A stretch of 64,000 nucleotides of DNA from Bacillota bacterium (GCA_023511625.1 JAIMBD010000003.1:220223-284222); one strand, 5' to 3'; positions 40,861 through 50,076 are shown, counted from the first letter of the stretch. Numbers and translations: made by a program. The notes: a model not told the origin generated them from the letters alone.

Positions 40861-43409
40861 ACGGCGAAGGATCGCTGACTCCCATGGCCGAGCAATATCG
40901 ACGGCTCAAAGCGGAACATCCCGAGGCCTTGTTGCTGTTCCGGCTCGGCGACTTCTACGAGCTGTTTGGCGATGACGCGGTCACGGCGGCGCCGGTACTG
41001 GAGGTGCAGTTAACCAGTCGCGACGGGGTAGTGCCGATGTGCGGCGTTCCGCACCACGCCCTCGACCATTACCTGCGCAAGCTTATGGCGGCGGGGTTTA
41101 CGGTCGCCATCGCCGAGCAGACTGAGGACCCGAAAAAGGCCAAGGGCCTCGTCGAGCGGCGCGTCGTACGGACGGTCTCACCGGGGACGTTCGTGCCAGA
41201 CCCGGAGGAGGGGCAGTGGGTGCCCCGATTCGCCGTCCTGGTCCGGGACCGCCGCGGATGGGCGTTGGCGGTAGCGGAGTTGGCCACCGGCGCCCTGTAC
41301 GTGACCGAAGGCGAGGGACATCCCATCCCGGCAGTGTTGGAAGAGTGGGAACGGTGGCGGCCGGAGGAGTTTTTGACCAACTGGGAGGACCTCAAGCCCC
41401 AACTAAGCGGCCGGCCCGTCTCGGCAGGGGAGTGGTTCGGCCGGCGCACGGAGGCCGCTTGGGAGGGATATCTGGCCCAGCGCCTTGGGACCCAGACCCT
41501 GACCGCTTGGGGTCTCGGCGACCGCCCCCGCGCGCAGTGGGCGCTGTACCTGTTGGTGCGGGCTCTGGAGGTGCGCCAAGGGCGACCGCTGCCACATTTG
41601 ACGGTTCTACGGGTCTACGACTGGCACGGCGGCATGCACTTGCCGCCGCGCACGCTCCGGCAGCTAGACATCTTCTCCGATCGCGGGCCGAGTCTGTTTG
41701 GCCATCTCAATCACACCGTGACCGGCATGGGAGCGCGCTTGTTGCGCGAGTGGCTCACGCGCCCGCTGTGCGACCCTGCGGCCATCCGCCGGCGGGCGCT
41801 GGCCATCCGTTTTTGGGCCGAAGCGGGTGCCTTAAGACGTCGGCTGCGCGAGACGCTGCGCGGCGCCGGCGACCTGTCGCGCCGGGTCTCGCGCCTGGTA
41901 CTGGGGCTCGGCACCCCGCGCGACCTTCGGGCGGTACGCGCGGCGGTGGCTGCAGCCATGGCCTTAGGCGAATGGGTGCCCGCCGAGGGATTGTACGAGG
42001 CGCTGCGCGACGAGATCGATCCCCGACGATGGGAAGCGTTGGCACAGGCCCTGGATCCCTTGGCCGAAGACCCGCCGCTCCGGTGGAACGACCCCGGGCT
42101 CATCCGGCCCGGGGCCGATGCGCGCCTCGATCGGCTGCGGCGGTTGGCAGCCGACCAGCGGGCGGCGTTGGCCGAACTCGAGGCGCGAGAGCGCGAACGC
42201 ACGCAGATCCGTTCGCTGAAGGTCGGATACCACCGTACGCTGGGGTATTACTGGGAGGTTCCTCGCAGCCAAGTGGGTCAAGTCCCCCCAGATTGGCGCC
42301 GCCGCCAGAGCATGGCGCACAGCGAGCGCTTTACCTCGGAGGCGCTCTTGGCGCTGGAAGCCGAGATCCAGGGTGCGGAAGCCGAGTCCTTGGACCGCGA
42401 AGCCGCCATGGCGGAGGCCATGGTGGCCGCCGTCCGGGAGGCGAGCGAGGGGTTGAACCGCTTGGCGTCGGCCCTGGCTGAACTCGACGTCCTCGGTGCG
42501 CTGGCGGAAGTGGTGGTTCGCCAGGGGTACACGTGGCCTACGATTCTGGAACCTGGCCAACGCATGCGCATCACCGGCCTGCGCCACCCGGTGCTGGAGA
42601 CGGTGTTAGCCGAGTACGTGGCCAGCGACTTTGAGCCCGAGCCCGAGGAGCGCGTCACCATCATCACGGGGCCCAACATGGGCGGCAAATCCACGTTCCT
42701 GCGGGCGCTGGCGCAGGTGGCGATCCTGGCCCAGATCGGGATGGCGGTGCCGTGCGAGATGGCGGCATTGCCGTGCTTTGACGGGATCTACACGCGGATC
42801 GGGGCCGACGACGACCTGGTGCGCGGGCAGAGCACCTTCATGGTCGAAATGGAGGAGGTGGCGGCTATCCTGCGCCAAGCCGGCCCGCACAGCCTGGTCA
42901 TCCTCGATGAGCTCGGGCGCGGCACCTCCACTTTCGACGGCATGGCCATCGCGTGGGCTGTGGTGGAATACCTGGCGGGGCGTGACGGTCCGACGACGCT
43001 GTTTGCCACCCACTACCACGAGTTGACCGAACTGGGGGACCGGCTGCAGACCGTGGCCAACCGCACGGCCGAGGTAGTGCCGAGTCCACAAGGCGGAGTG
43101 CTGTTCACGCATCGGATCCTGCCGGGTAAGGCCTTGCGCTCGTACGGCATCGAAGTGGCGCGGCGGGCGGGGTTGCCGCCGGCGGTCTTGACCCGAGCGG
43201 CCGCAGTCTTGCGGCGGTGGGAGACCGCAGGGCCCCAGGCGGCGCCAGCGCACGCCCAGCTGACCCTCTTCGCCCCCAACCCCCTCTGCGAGGAACTGTG
43301 GGCGGCCTTGGCCGCGCTCGACCTCGATGAGCTGTCGCCGCGCGAAGCCTGGCGGTGGCTGGAGATGTGGCGCCGGCGCGTGATCGGTCGGGGAGCGGGA
43401 GCGTCGTGA
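40857..43409 (+). CDS. mutS: DNA mismatch repair protein MutS
   Basis: 850 residues from a GTG overlapping the previous stop by 4 bases. The mismatch-reading Phe-x-Glu is in LGDFYELFG. The clamp/lever region is followed by the ATPase: Walker A GPNMGGKST, the ST-loop/D-loop VRGQSTFMVEM, Walker B VILDELGRGTSTFDG and ATHYHELTEL. It recognises mismatches and recruits MutL. The stop overlaps the mutL start (GTGA). Confidence 0.97.
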   Translation: MNGEGSLTPMAEQYRRLKAEHPEALLLFRLGDFYELFGDDAVTAAPVLEVQLTSRDGVVPMCGVPHHALDHYLRKLMAAGFTVAIAEQTEDPKKAKGLVERRVVRTVSPGTFVPDPEEGQWVPRFAVLVRDRRGWALAVAELATGALYVTEGEGHPIPAVLEEWERWRPEEFLTNWEDLKPQLSGRPVSAGEWFGRRTEAAWEGYLAQRLGTQTLTAWGLGDRPRAQWALYLLVRALEVRQGRPLPHLTVLRVYDWHGGMHLPPRTLRQLDIFSDRGPSLFGHLNHTVTGMGARLLREWLTRPLCDPAAIRRRALAIRFWAEAGALRRRLRETLRGAGDLSRRVSRLVLGLGTPRDLRAVRAAVAAAMALGEWVPAEGLYEALRDEIDPRRWEALAQALDPLAEDPPLRWNDPGLIRPGADARLDRLRRLAADQRAALAELEARERERTQIRSLKVGYHRTLGYYWEVPRSQVGQVPPDWRRRQSMAHSERFTSEALLALEAEIQGAEAESLDREAAMAEAMVAAVREASEGLNRLASALAELDVLGALAEVVVRQGYTWPTILEPGQRMRITGLRHPVLETVLAEYVASDFEPEPEERVTIITGPNMGGKSTFLRALAQVAILAQIGMAVPCEMAALPCFDGIYTRIGADDDLVRGQSTFMVEMEEVAAILRQAGPHSLVILDELGRGTSTFDGMAIAWAVVEYLAGRDGPTTLFATHYHELTELGDRLQTVANRTAEVVPSPQGGVLFTHRILPGKALRSYGIEVARRAGLPPAVLTRAAAVLRRWETAGPQAAPAHAQLTLFAPNPLCEELWAALAALDLDELSPREAWRWLEMWRRRVIGRGAGAS

Positions 43410-45124
43410 CCCGGCGAATTTTTCGCCTGCCGCCGGCCGTGCGCGACCAAATCGCGGCGGGGGAGATCGTGGAGCGACCGGCTTCGGTGGTCAAGGAGTT
43501 GGTGGAGAACAGTCTCGATGCGGAGGCGCGGCGCATCGAGGTCCATGCCGCCGGGGGCGGCATCGACCGCCTGCGGGTGCGCGACGACGGGTTGGGCATC
43601 GCCCCCGCCGACCTTCCCTTGGCCGTAGAGCGCCACGCCACCTCGAAGCTGACCGACCTGACCGACCTCGCCACGTCGCCCTGGCTCGGGTTCCGGGGAG
43701 AAGCCTTGGCAGCCATCGCCGCCGTCAGTCACCTGACCCTGGCCTCGCGGCCACCTGGCGAATCCGTGGGCCACCGCATCCGGGTGGAACGCGGGCGGGT
43801 GGCGGGCGTAGACGCGGTGGCGATGGCGCCTGGCACGGCCGTGGAGGTCGAGGGGCTGTTTTTAGGACTGCCGGCTCGCCTCAAGGCCCTGGCTGCGCCG
43901 GCAAGCGAGCTTGCGCGTATCCATCGGCTGATGGCGGCCATGGCCGTCGGCTTCCCCGACGTCTCCTTTCACCTCGTCCACGAGGGTCGGGCCCTGATGC
44001 ATACCGACGGGCGCGGGGACGGGCGGACGCTTTTGGAGGCAATCGCGGGGGCCGAAGCCGCAGAGGCGGCCCTGGAGGTCCGAACCTTTGACCCTGAGGC
44101 GTCCGTGACTGTGGCAGGATGGATTCTGCCGACCGAGCGCGCGCGCCCGAACCGCTTGTGGCAAGTCTTGTTCGTGAACCGAAGACTGGTAACGAATTGG
44201 GTTCTACGCCAGGCCGTGGAAGAAGCCTTCCGACCGGGGTTGCCGGAGCACCGGTTTCCCGCCTTTTGGCTTAAGGTCACCGTGCCCGGAGACGCGGTCG
44301 ACCCGAACGCCCATCCCGCCAAGGCCGAGGTGCGTCTGGCCCGCGAGCGGGCAGTGGCGGCGGCGCTGTATCGGGCCGTGTCCGAAACCCTGCGGCGCCA
44401 AAGCCCCTCGCAAGCCTGGACGCCGGCGGCCCCGACGGTGGCACCGCAACGCTGGACGTGGGATCAGCCTTTTCAGGGGTCCACGGCCCACGAGGCTCCG
44501 GCCGCCTTGGGGCCCTCCACGGCCCTCGGTCAGGAGCTCGCAGAGGTGACTCCCCTCGGTCAATGGGCCCATAAGTACATCGTGGCCCAGGGTCCTGGCG
44601 GCCTGTACCTCATCGACCAGCACGCGGCGCACGAGCGGGTGTATTTCGAGCGCCTCTTAACCCAGCGGGAGGTAGTGCGCACGAGCCAACCCCTTTTGTG
44701 GCCGCTGGCAGTGGAAGTGCCGCCGCAGCTGTGGGCGGGATGGCAGCGAGCCCGATCGCGGCTTCGGGCTACCGGCTTCGACATCTCAGAGGTCGGCGGG
44801 ACCACCCTCGTGGTTCGCGCCTTGCCGGGCCCCCTGGCGGAGGAGCGACCCACGTCAGAGGCTCTTTTGGGGGTCTTGGCGGGGTTTGACCCCGAAAGCG
44901 GTGAGCGCGAGCATCCTTGGGCTGACGAGGCCGAGGAGGCGGTGGCCATGGCCGCCTGCAAGGCCGCCATTAAGGCCTGGCGACCCCTGGCCCGCGAGGA
45001 GATAGAGGCCTTAATTCGCCAATTGGCGGCCTGCCGCGACCCCCGCATCTGTCCGCACGGGCGTCCCACCGTGTTGAAGTTGACCCTGGAGGAGGTAGAC
45101 CGCCGATTTGGCCGCACCTCGTGA
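43406..45124 (+). CDS. mutL: DNA mismatch repair protein MutL
   Basis: 572 residues from a GTG coupled to mutS. The GHKL ATPase domain has IAAGEIVERPASVVKELVENSLDA, DDGLGI, ATSKLTDLTDL and GFRGEALA. The C-terminal domain carries the endonuclease motif DQHAAHERVYFE and the zinc-site CPHGRP, so this MutL is a nicking endonuclease, as expected for organisms without MutH. The last 17 bases overlap miaA. Confidence 0.97.
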   Translation: MTRRIFRLPPAVRDQIAAGEIVERPASVVKELVENSLDAEARRIEVHAAGGGIDRLRVRDDGLGIAPADLPLAVERHATSKLTDLTDLATSPWLGFRGEALAAIAAVSHLTLASRPPGESVGHRIRVERGRVAGVDAVAMAPGTAVEVEGLFLGLPARLKALAAPASELARIHRLMAAMAVGFPDVSFHLVHEGRALMHTDGRGDGRTLLEAIAGAEAAEAALEVRTFDPEASVTVAGWILPTERARPNRLWQVLFVNRRLVTNWVLRQAVEEAFRPGLPEHRFPAFWLKVTVPGDAVDPNAHPAKAEVRLARERAVAAALYRAVSETLRRQSPSQAWTPAAPTVAPQRWTWDQPFQGSTAHEAPAALGPSTALGQELAEVTPLGQWAHKYIVAQGPGGLYLIDQHAAHERVYFERLLTQREVVRTSQPLLWPLAVEVPPQLWAGWQRARSRLRATGFDISEVGGTTLVVRALPGPLAEERPTSEALLGVLAGFDPESGEREHPWADEAEEAVAMAACKAAIKAWRPLAREEIEALIRQLAACRDPRICPHGRPTVLKLTLEEVDRRFGRTS

Positions 45125-46046
45125 CGCGATTCCCCTGCTCGTACTGTCTGGCCCCACGGCCGTAGGCAAAACCGCCTTCAGCCTGGAGGTGGCCCTGCGC
45201 GTGGGGGGCGAGATCATCTCTGCCGATTCGGCCCAGGTCTACCGCGGACTCGACATCGGCACCGCCAAGCCCTCGCCGGAGGCCCGCCGTGCGGTCCCCC
45301 ATCACCTGATTGACGTCGCCGAGCCGTGGGAGACCTTTTCGGTGGCGCGGTTTCAGGCCTTGGCCGATGCCGCCATCCGCGCCGTGTGGGCCCGCGGCCA
45401 CCTGCCCCTGTTGGTGGGGGGAACCGGTCTGTGGATCCGGGCCTTGGTGGCGGCGTATCCCTTTGCGCCCGAAGCCGCCGACGCCGGAGGCACCCGCGCC
45501 TGGCTTGAGGCACTGGCGCAGCGCGACGGCTGGGAGGCGTTGCGGCGCCGGCTCGCCATCGTGGACCCTGCCAGTCACGCCGCCATCCTTCCCGGGGACC
45601 ACCGGCGGTTGGTGCGCGCCTTGGAAGTCTGGGAACACGGCCGGCGGCTTCCGCGCGAGCCCCGGCCGAGCCCTTACCGCGTTGCCTTCTGGGTGTTGAC
45701 CCGCCCGGTGGCAGAACTTAGGGAGCGGGTCTGGGCCCGGACCGAGGCCATGCTGGCCGATGGCCTTGTCGCCGAGGTGGTGGGACTTCTGCGCCAAGGC
45801 GTGCCGCCTCGCGCCCAAAGCCTATCCGCGATCGGCTACCGGGAAGTGGTAGCGTGGTACTTCGGACGCCTCGCCGACCACGAACTGGTGCCGCTCATCG
45901 CCAAAAAGACCCGCCAGTACGCCAAGCGCCAACTGACCTGGTTTCGCCGCGAACCCGGTGCCCGTTGGCTCGACCTCGCTGCCTGGCCGTGGGAGGAGGC
46001 CATCGCCCAGGTGGTGGCGGACGCCCGGCGCCTGACCGAGGGTTAG
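45108..46046 (+). CDS. miaA: tRNA dimethylallyltransferase
   Basis: 312 residues from a TTG; GGAGGAGG lies about 12 bases upstream and no other in-frame start fits. P-loop GPTAVGKT (15-22), then SADSAQVYRGLDIGTAKP, HHLIDV and the substrate-binding SAIGYREVVAW and KTRQYAKRQLTWFR. It transfers the dimethylallyl group to A37 of tRNAs reading UNN codons. In Bacillus hfq follows miaA; here the next gene is an unrelated, convergent sleB. Confidence 0.95.
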   Translation: MAAPRDAIPLLVLSGPTAVGKTAFSLEVALRVGGEIISADSAQVYRGLDIGTAKPSPEARRAVPHHLIDVAEPWETFSVARFQALADAAIRAVWARGHLPLLVGGTGLWIRALVAAYPFAPEAADAGGTRAWLEALAQRDGWEALRRRLAIVDPASHAAILPGDHRRLVRALEVWEHGRRLPREPRPSPYRVAFWVLTRPVAELRERVWARTEAMLADGLVAEVVGLLRQGVPPRAQSLSAIGYREVVAWYFGRLADHELVPLIAKKTRQYAKRQLTWFRREPGARWLDLAAWPWEEAIAQVVADARRLTEG

Positions 46047-46825
46047 TCGCAGAAGCGCTGGGCCCCAATGGTGACCAAGACCGGTCTCGTGCGAATCCAT
46101 GGGTCGCGGGTAAGGGCCGGATTGTAAAAATACAGAGCGCCGCGGGTGGGGTCATAGCCGGCCAAGGCCACCTCGGCGGCTGCCACGGCTTCGCGGCTCG
46201 GCGGTTGGAAGAAGGTTCCGTTGGCTACGCTGTCGAACTGGCCCGGCTGGAAGATGACCCCGCGCAGAGTCTTGGGAAAGCCAGGGGCGTGCAGGCGATT
46301 GAGGGCCACCGCGGCCACTGCCACTTGAGCCAAGAACGGCTGGTTTCCCGACTCCGCCTCCACCAAATGGGCCAACAGCTCGACCCGTTCCGGCGTGAGG
46401 GGCGTCTTAAGCCCCCGGGCCACGGCGTCGGGCAGGGGCGGCAGCGCGAGAGGAATAGCCAGGCGCGAGCCGGCCCAGATGAGGCTCGAGTGCAGGTGAT
46501 TGACTGCCATGAGCGCCGCCACCGAGGTGTGAAAGCGCATCGCGATGCCCCATAACGTATCGCCAGGTTCTACTATGTAGGGCGCTGTGGGCAGCGGCGG
46601 TGGGCTCGCGTGGGCGGCGGCGGGCCGGGCCGGCGTGACCGGCTTGGCTTCCTGCGGTACGGGGCTGACCCCCGCTGTGCGGGGTGCCACGTCGGCCAGG
46701 CGGAACCAGGTCGGTGCCGGATGCAGGCGCTGGCTTGGGAAAAGGCTGATGCACAGAGCCAAAAAGCTCGCCACCAACCTAAGCCCCCACCGTCTTGGGC
46801 TCCCGAACACCCGTGCCGCCAGCAT
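46043..46825 (-). CDS. Cell wall hydrolase, SleB/CwlJ type with LysM domain
   Basis: 260 residues. A signal anchor covers about residues 15-35. One LysM domain lies at about 83-127 (YIVEPGDTLWGIAMRFH). The Hydrolase_2 domain runs from about 148: LLAHLVEAESGNQPFLAQVAV, VALNRLHAPGFPKTLRGVIF, QPGQFDSVANG, ALYFYNPAL and IGAQRFC. SleB is a lytic transglycosylase that degrades spore cortex during germination. The start at 46825 has a G-rich but weak ribosome site; a GTG lies one codon earlier. A sporulation-type promoter candidate lies upstream. Confidence 0.9.
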   Translation of the reverse strand: MLAARVFGSPRRWGLRLVASFLALCISLFPSQRLHPAPTWFRLADVAPRTAGVSPVPQEAKPVTPARPAAAHASPPPLPTAPYIVEPGDTLWGIAMRFHTSVAALMAVNHLHSSLIWAGSRLAIPLALPPLPDAVARGLKTPLTPERVELLAHLVEAESGNQPFLAQVAVAAVALNRLHAPGFPKTLRGVIFQPGQFDSVANGTFFQPPSREAVAAAEVALAGYDPTRGALYFYNPALTRDPWIRTRPVLVTIGAQRFCD

Positions 46826-46868
46826 CACCGGTCCCCCCGTCTTTCCCCTGTGGGCGGTTTGTCCGATG

Positions 46869-46897
46869 TATATGCAGGGGAGGACGAGGCTTGTACA
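46869..46897 (-). promoter_or_regulatory. SigG-like promoter candidate for the SleB-type gene
   Basis: Minus-strand TGTACA (complement of 46892-46897), 17 bases, then CATATAC (from complement of 46869-46874). The Bacillus SigG consensus is TGAATA-N17/18-CATACTA; agreement is partial (4 of 6 and 4 of 7). sleB is SigG-controlled in Bacillus. Confidence 0.35.
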
Positions 46898-47025
46898 GAG
46901 CGGGACGCTATTGCCGAACGCGCTCACTGAGACCGCAGGCCGGTGCGCTGACGCGCCCTCGGGTCAGGCGCCCCCGCCGCTTGATCCCTGGCAGCCCGGC
47001 TCAGAGGCAAGGCCCTGAAGTACCG

Positions 47026-47050
47026 GTTCCCGGCCCAAGGGGCCGGGAAC
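47026..47050 (-). terminator. GC hairpin downstream of the CocE-type hydrolase
   Basis: GTTCCCGGCCC and GGGCCGGGAAC form a perfect 11-bp stem around a 3-base loop. It lies 60 bases past the hydrolase stop. No U-tract on the minus strand. Confidence 0.6.
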
Positions 47051-47110
47051 GCGGGGCATTACGGTGGCTCGGTCTGCAGGAGGGCCGATGGTTTGGCGGG
47101 ATCGGAGCGC

Positions 47111-48784
47111 CTACGGGGTCGGCAACACCGGCAACAACAGATGGGAGTCGTATCGGCCGCCGGTCCAGATGCGGTGGCGACCCTGGTTGACCAGGGCCGT
47201 GTGGCGAGGAAAGACGATCGGTTCCGGGTAGCGGTAGATGTCGGTCCCTTGGACCACGACCCGCAGCGCTTCCCCGGGTTCGAAATGGGTCCCCGACGGC
47301 CAGATCTCGATCTCCACCGGCACCACTTCGCCCGGCGCCACCGGTTTGGCTTCGAGATGCCGGTGGACGGGGCGGTCTGGGCGCGACTGCTCTGGGTCCA
47401 GCTCGCGATGCGAGACGCGCAGCCATCCTAAGGCGACCGGCCCGTCTTCGAGCTGGGCATAGAACACGAACGGCACCACGTTGCCGGCGGCATCCAGCTT
47501 TTGAAGGGCTACGAAGAGATCGAGGTCGTCGCCCTGGTCGGTGGACACCCACAACTTCAGCTTCGCGTGTCCTACGATGTCAGTAGGCTGGTCGAAGGTT
47601 AAGGTCCACGTGGCGCGGTCCGTGCCGTCGCCCCGAGTGGGATCATAGGTGGCCGACGCCTCTTCTGCGACCGGTTCGCGCGACAGGCGGGCGCTTCGCG
47701 CATCGAGGTACCAGGGATGGTATTGGGTGCCCGGAACAGGGAAGGCCGTGGTCGTCCACCACCTGCCGCGTCCCAGCCCTTCCCGAATCTCGAGGCGAAC
47801 GCGGGGCCAGGTTTTCAGGTCGGTCTCCAATCCTTTTAGGTACCAATCGAAAAAGGCTTTTTGCCGGGCCAAACTCTCCGGGCGGTAGTAGTAGGCCCAC
47901 TTCTTCTGCCCGTGCACCTCCAGCCATTTTTCCGAAGACCCTAAACGCTCAAACCCCTCGATCGTGCCACGGGTGTGCAGCCCTTGGTCCGACCAACTGG
48001 CCACGACGTAGGCCGGAACCTGGATGCGTTCGGGCCGGGCCGCCTTGGATTGCCAAAAGGCGTCGCACCACGGGTGTTCCTCGGTCTCCCGGGCCAGATC
48101 CTCGATCTCGGTACTTGAATACCCCCAGCGCCGGATGAGGTACGGCCAAAACCACGTGTCCGGAATGCCGCCATGGGTGACGACTTCGCGGTAGGTGTCC
48201 GTCCACCCCTCCCAGGGATTGATGGCGGCAAGATGGGGAGGAGCCAACTCGGCCACCCGCCACTGCATGACCGTCAGGTAGGAGACGCCAGAAAGGCCGA
48301 CGCGCCCATTACTCCACGGCGCCGTGCCGGCCCACTCGATGACGTCGTAAAAATCCTGCGCCTCCTCGGGCGAGCAGAAGGTGGCACGTCCTTCGGAATA
48401 CCAGGTGCCGCGGGGATTGAGATAGACCACGGCGTAGCCGTGAGGCACCCAGTACAAGGGGTCAGGCGCCTCGAAGGCAGTGTAGGGCGAAACCATGTCT
48501 TCCCCGACGCCGCTCTGGCGAAAGGCGCGACCGAGGTAGGTGGTGGTGGACTCGTGCTTGCCGTAGGGGCTCCAGCCGATCAGTACCGGCACGGGAGTGC
48601 CAGCACGGGGGCGGAAAACGTCGACGTAGATGCGCGTGCCGTCCCGTAAGGTCACCGTCAGGTCGCGCTCGATCAAGAGCGGACCCTCCTCGATGCGCTG
48701 ATAGACCGGGGGATGGGCACCACGGCTGGCCGGATCGAACAGGGGAGGTCGAAACCGGTAACGAAACGGGGGTTGCACCATCAT
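47111..48784 (-). CDS. CocE/NonD family hydrolase (X-Pro dipeptidyl-peptidase-like)
   Basis: 557 residues at most; the start is ambiguous (ATG 48784, ATG 48781 or GTG 48778), because AGGAGGG abuts the first ATG and fits the later two better. The N-terminal alpha/beta hydrolase domain has RDGTRIYVDVFRP, NPRGTWYSEG and the nucleophile motif GLSGVSYLTVMQW. SWSDQGLHTRG supplies the Asp, and the EVHGQKKWAYYY segment replaces the usual GPWxH, so the His position needs checking. A beta-sandwich jelly-roll C-terminal domain follows. Related enzymes hydrolyse acyl esters, amides or X-Pro peptides. No signal peptide. Confidence 0.88.
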   Translation of the reverse strand: MMVQPPFRYRFRPPLFDPASRGAHPPVYQRIEEGPLLIERDLTVTLRDGTRIYVDVFRPRAGTPVPVLIGWSPYGKHESTTTYLGRAFRQSGVGEDMVSPYTAFEAPDPLYWVPHGYAVVYLNPRGTWYSEGRATFCSPEEAQDFYDVIEWAGTAPWSNGRVGLSGVSYLTVMQWRVAELAPPHLAAINPWEGWTDTYREVVTHGGIPDTWFWPYLIRRWGYSSTEIEDLARETEEHPWCDAFWQSKAARPERIQVPAYVVASWSDQGLHTRGTIEGFERLGSSEKWLEVHGQKKWAYYYRPESLARQKAFFDWYLKGLETDLKTWPRVRLEIREGLGRGRWWTTTAFPVPGTQYHPWYLDARSARLSREPVAEEASATYDPTRGDGTDRATWTLTFDQPTDIVGHAKLKLWVSTDQGDDLDLFVALQKLDAAGNVVPFVFYAQLEDGPVALGWLRVSHRELDPEQSRPDRPVHRHLEAKPVAPGEVVPVEIEIWPSGTHFEPGEALRVVVQGTDIYRYPEPIVFPRHTALVNQGRHRIWTGGRYDSHLLLPVLPTP

Positions 48785-49278
48785 CCCTCCTGAAGAAAAA
48801 GCCTCTTGAAAAAGCTGTAAGTCTATACGGTCTTAAGACGCTTACACCTCAAGGAAAGCGGGAATATCCAGAAACGACCGGGACGATCGCAAGAGCTCGC
48901 GATCCCGAAAGTTGAGAACCCCAACCGCGCCGGGGGCCTTCTCCCATCGACTGGCCCCCCGACAGCCTCCAAGCGGCCTGGCCGGCGCCAAACCCGTTGC
49001 GAGGTGGACCGCCTCCCGCCCGAAGGAGCCTCTCTGGCGGAAGACAACGCCTGCGCCCAACCCCGAGCCAATGGCAGCGCTATGAGGGCAGTATACCATG
49101 AGTCCACTGCCCCACGGCTAAAGCGCCCCGCATGCCCCCAAGTCCCCAGGGTCCGCCATTGGAACTCTCGGGGAACCGCTTCGTAGGGAGCCGACGCCTC
49201 CCCAAGGGAGGGAGTCGATTGCCCACCGAAACCGCCCAATGCAGCGGTCACCGACGTTCGGCCACCAGCCAGGGACGG
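48785..49278. other. Non-coding stretch upstream of the transposon relic
   Basis: About 490 bases. It begins with a region of lower G+C (48790-48870: GAAAAAGCCTCTTGAAAAAGC and GTCTATACGGTC), probably the promoter area of the hydrolase (minus-strand GTATAG). The rest holds only short frames without ribosome sites. GGCAGTATACCATGAG at 49087-49102 resembles a -10 plus ATG but no protein of note follows. Confidence 0.5.
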
Positions 49279-49620
49279 CGCCGGGGCCGTCGGATGGGCT
49301 TTTCGCGCTGGCGCAAAAAGGGGCAGGGGCGGATATCGGGGAGTTTCACCGCGGGCGCGATCCGGGTAGACGACCCAAGCCACGTCCTTTTGCCCGGATC
49401 GGGTGGGTGCGTCCCGCACGCCCCGACCACGGCCCTGCTCCAGCGGCTTCGCGCGGGCATGGCCCGTCTGCTTCAGGATACGGTGGGCCGGGAGGGCGGA
49501 ACCTGGCCGTCATGGGGGGAAGCGACCCCACGACGATGGGTCCAGGCCCATGCCCGGGTCGCGAACATTCGGCGGGATGTGTGGACCAAACTCACCACCC
49601 AGAGCAGTTCCCGTAGATGG
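49279..49620 (+). pseudogene. Decayed TnpB-like (IS200/IS605-type) transposase relic
   Basis: Three pieces in changing frames resemble TnpB/OrfB. In frame 1 of 49132: GFSRWRKKGQGRISGSFTAG followed by AIRVDD (compare the xPRFKxKxRxxDSF region). Then ARIGWVR in another frame at 49392-49412 (TnpB LPRIGWVR). Then frame 1 again: LLQRLRAGMARL (49435-49467) and HARVANIRRDVWTKLTT at 49549-49599, the conserved ARVANxRxDxxHKLTT helix. The RuvC-I segment between pieces 2 and 3 is missing and nothing recognisable follows. So this is a frameshifted, internally deleted remnant. The match is by eye from family knowledge. Confidence 0.65.
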
Positions 49621-50076
49621 GGGCCGGTCGAGTCCATCGAAGCAGTGGGCGGTGGGCTCAATTCCTCCTCAAAAAGTCCCTGGCGCTGATGGACGCGGTA
49701 GAAGGGGCAGAGAACCAGACGAACTGTGGCGCACCGGGATCGGGTGACCCGGTTTGGCTAAAATTGGCTTTCACGGTTCTGTCGTGGGCATGGTGTGCCA
49801 CCGGTTGGTCCGCAATCCAGCACGTCTATCCTCTGAACCAGGCCGCGGCCGGGATTGGCTCTCCAGTGGGCTCGGCTTTCCGGCTTGCCTACACCGCGTC
49901 CACTGCTGCGACAGGCGTTGGATGGACGTTGGCTCACAAGATTTGCCTCGACCCGACGCCGCCGATCCCGTACGCGAAACCAGCGCCCCGGGGCCGACCG
50001 CAGGTCGGTCGGGGACGTGCAGACTTGATTCGCGGCGGCCGTATATTGAGGAGAGGGCGAAAGGAGGGAGGGGTCT
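49621..50076. other. Non-coding stretch between the transposon relic and spoVK
   Basis: About 455 bases. A weak plus-strand frame (from about 49689) encodes a hydrophobic stretch (FTVLSWAWCATGWSAI) but has no ribosome site and runs on into spoVK out of frame, so it is not called. A TATATTGAGGAG at 50043-50054 and AAAGGAGGGAGG at 50059-50070 provide the spoVK ribosome site and perhaps its -10. Confidence 0.45.

Noticed and set aside
48823..49419. 198-codon minus-strand frame in the hydrolase-spoVK gap
   Set aside because: No ribosome site, no recognisable pattern, and it runs through the tnpB-like relic on the other strand.
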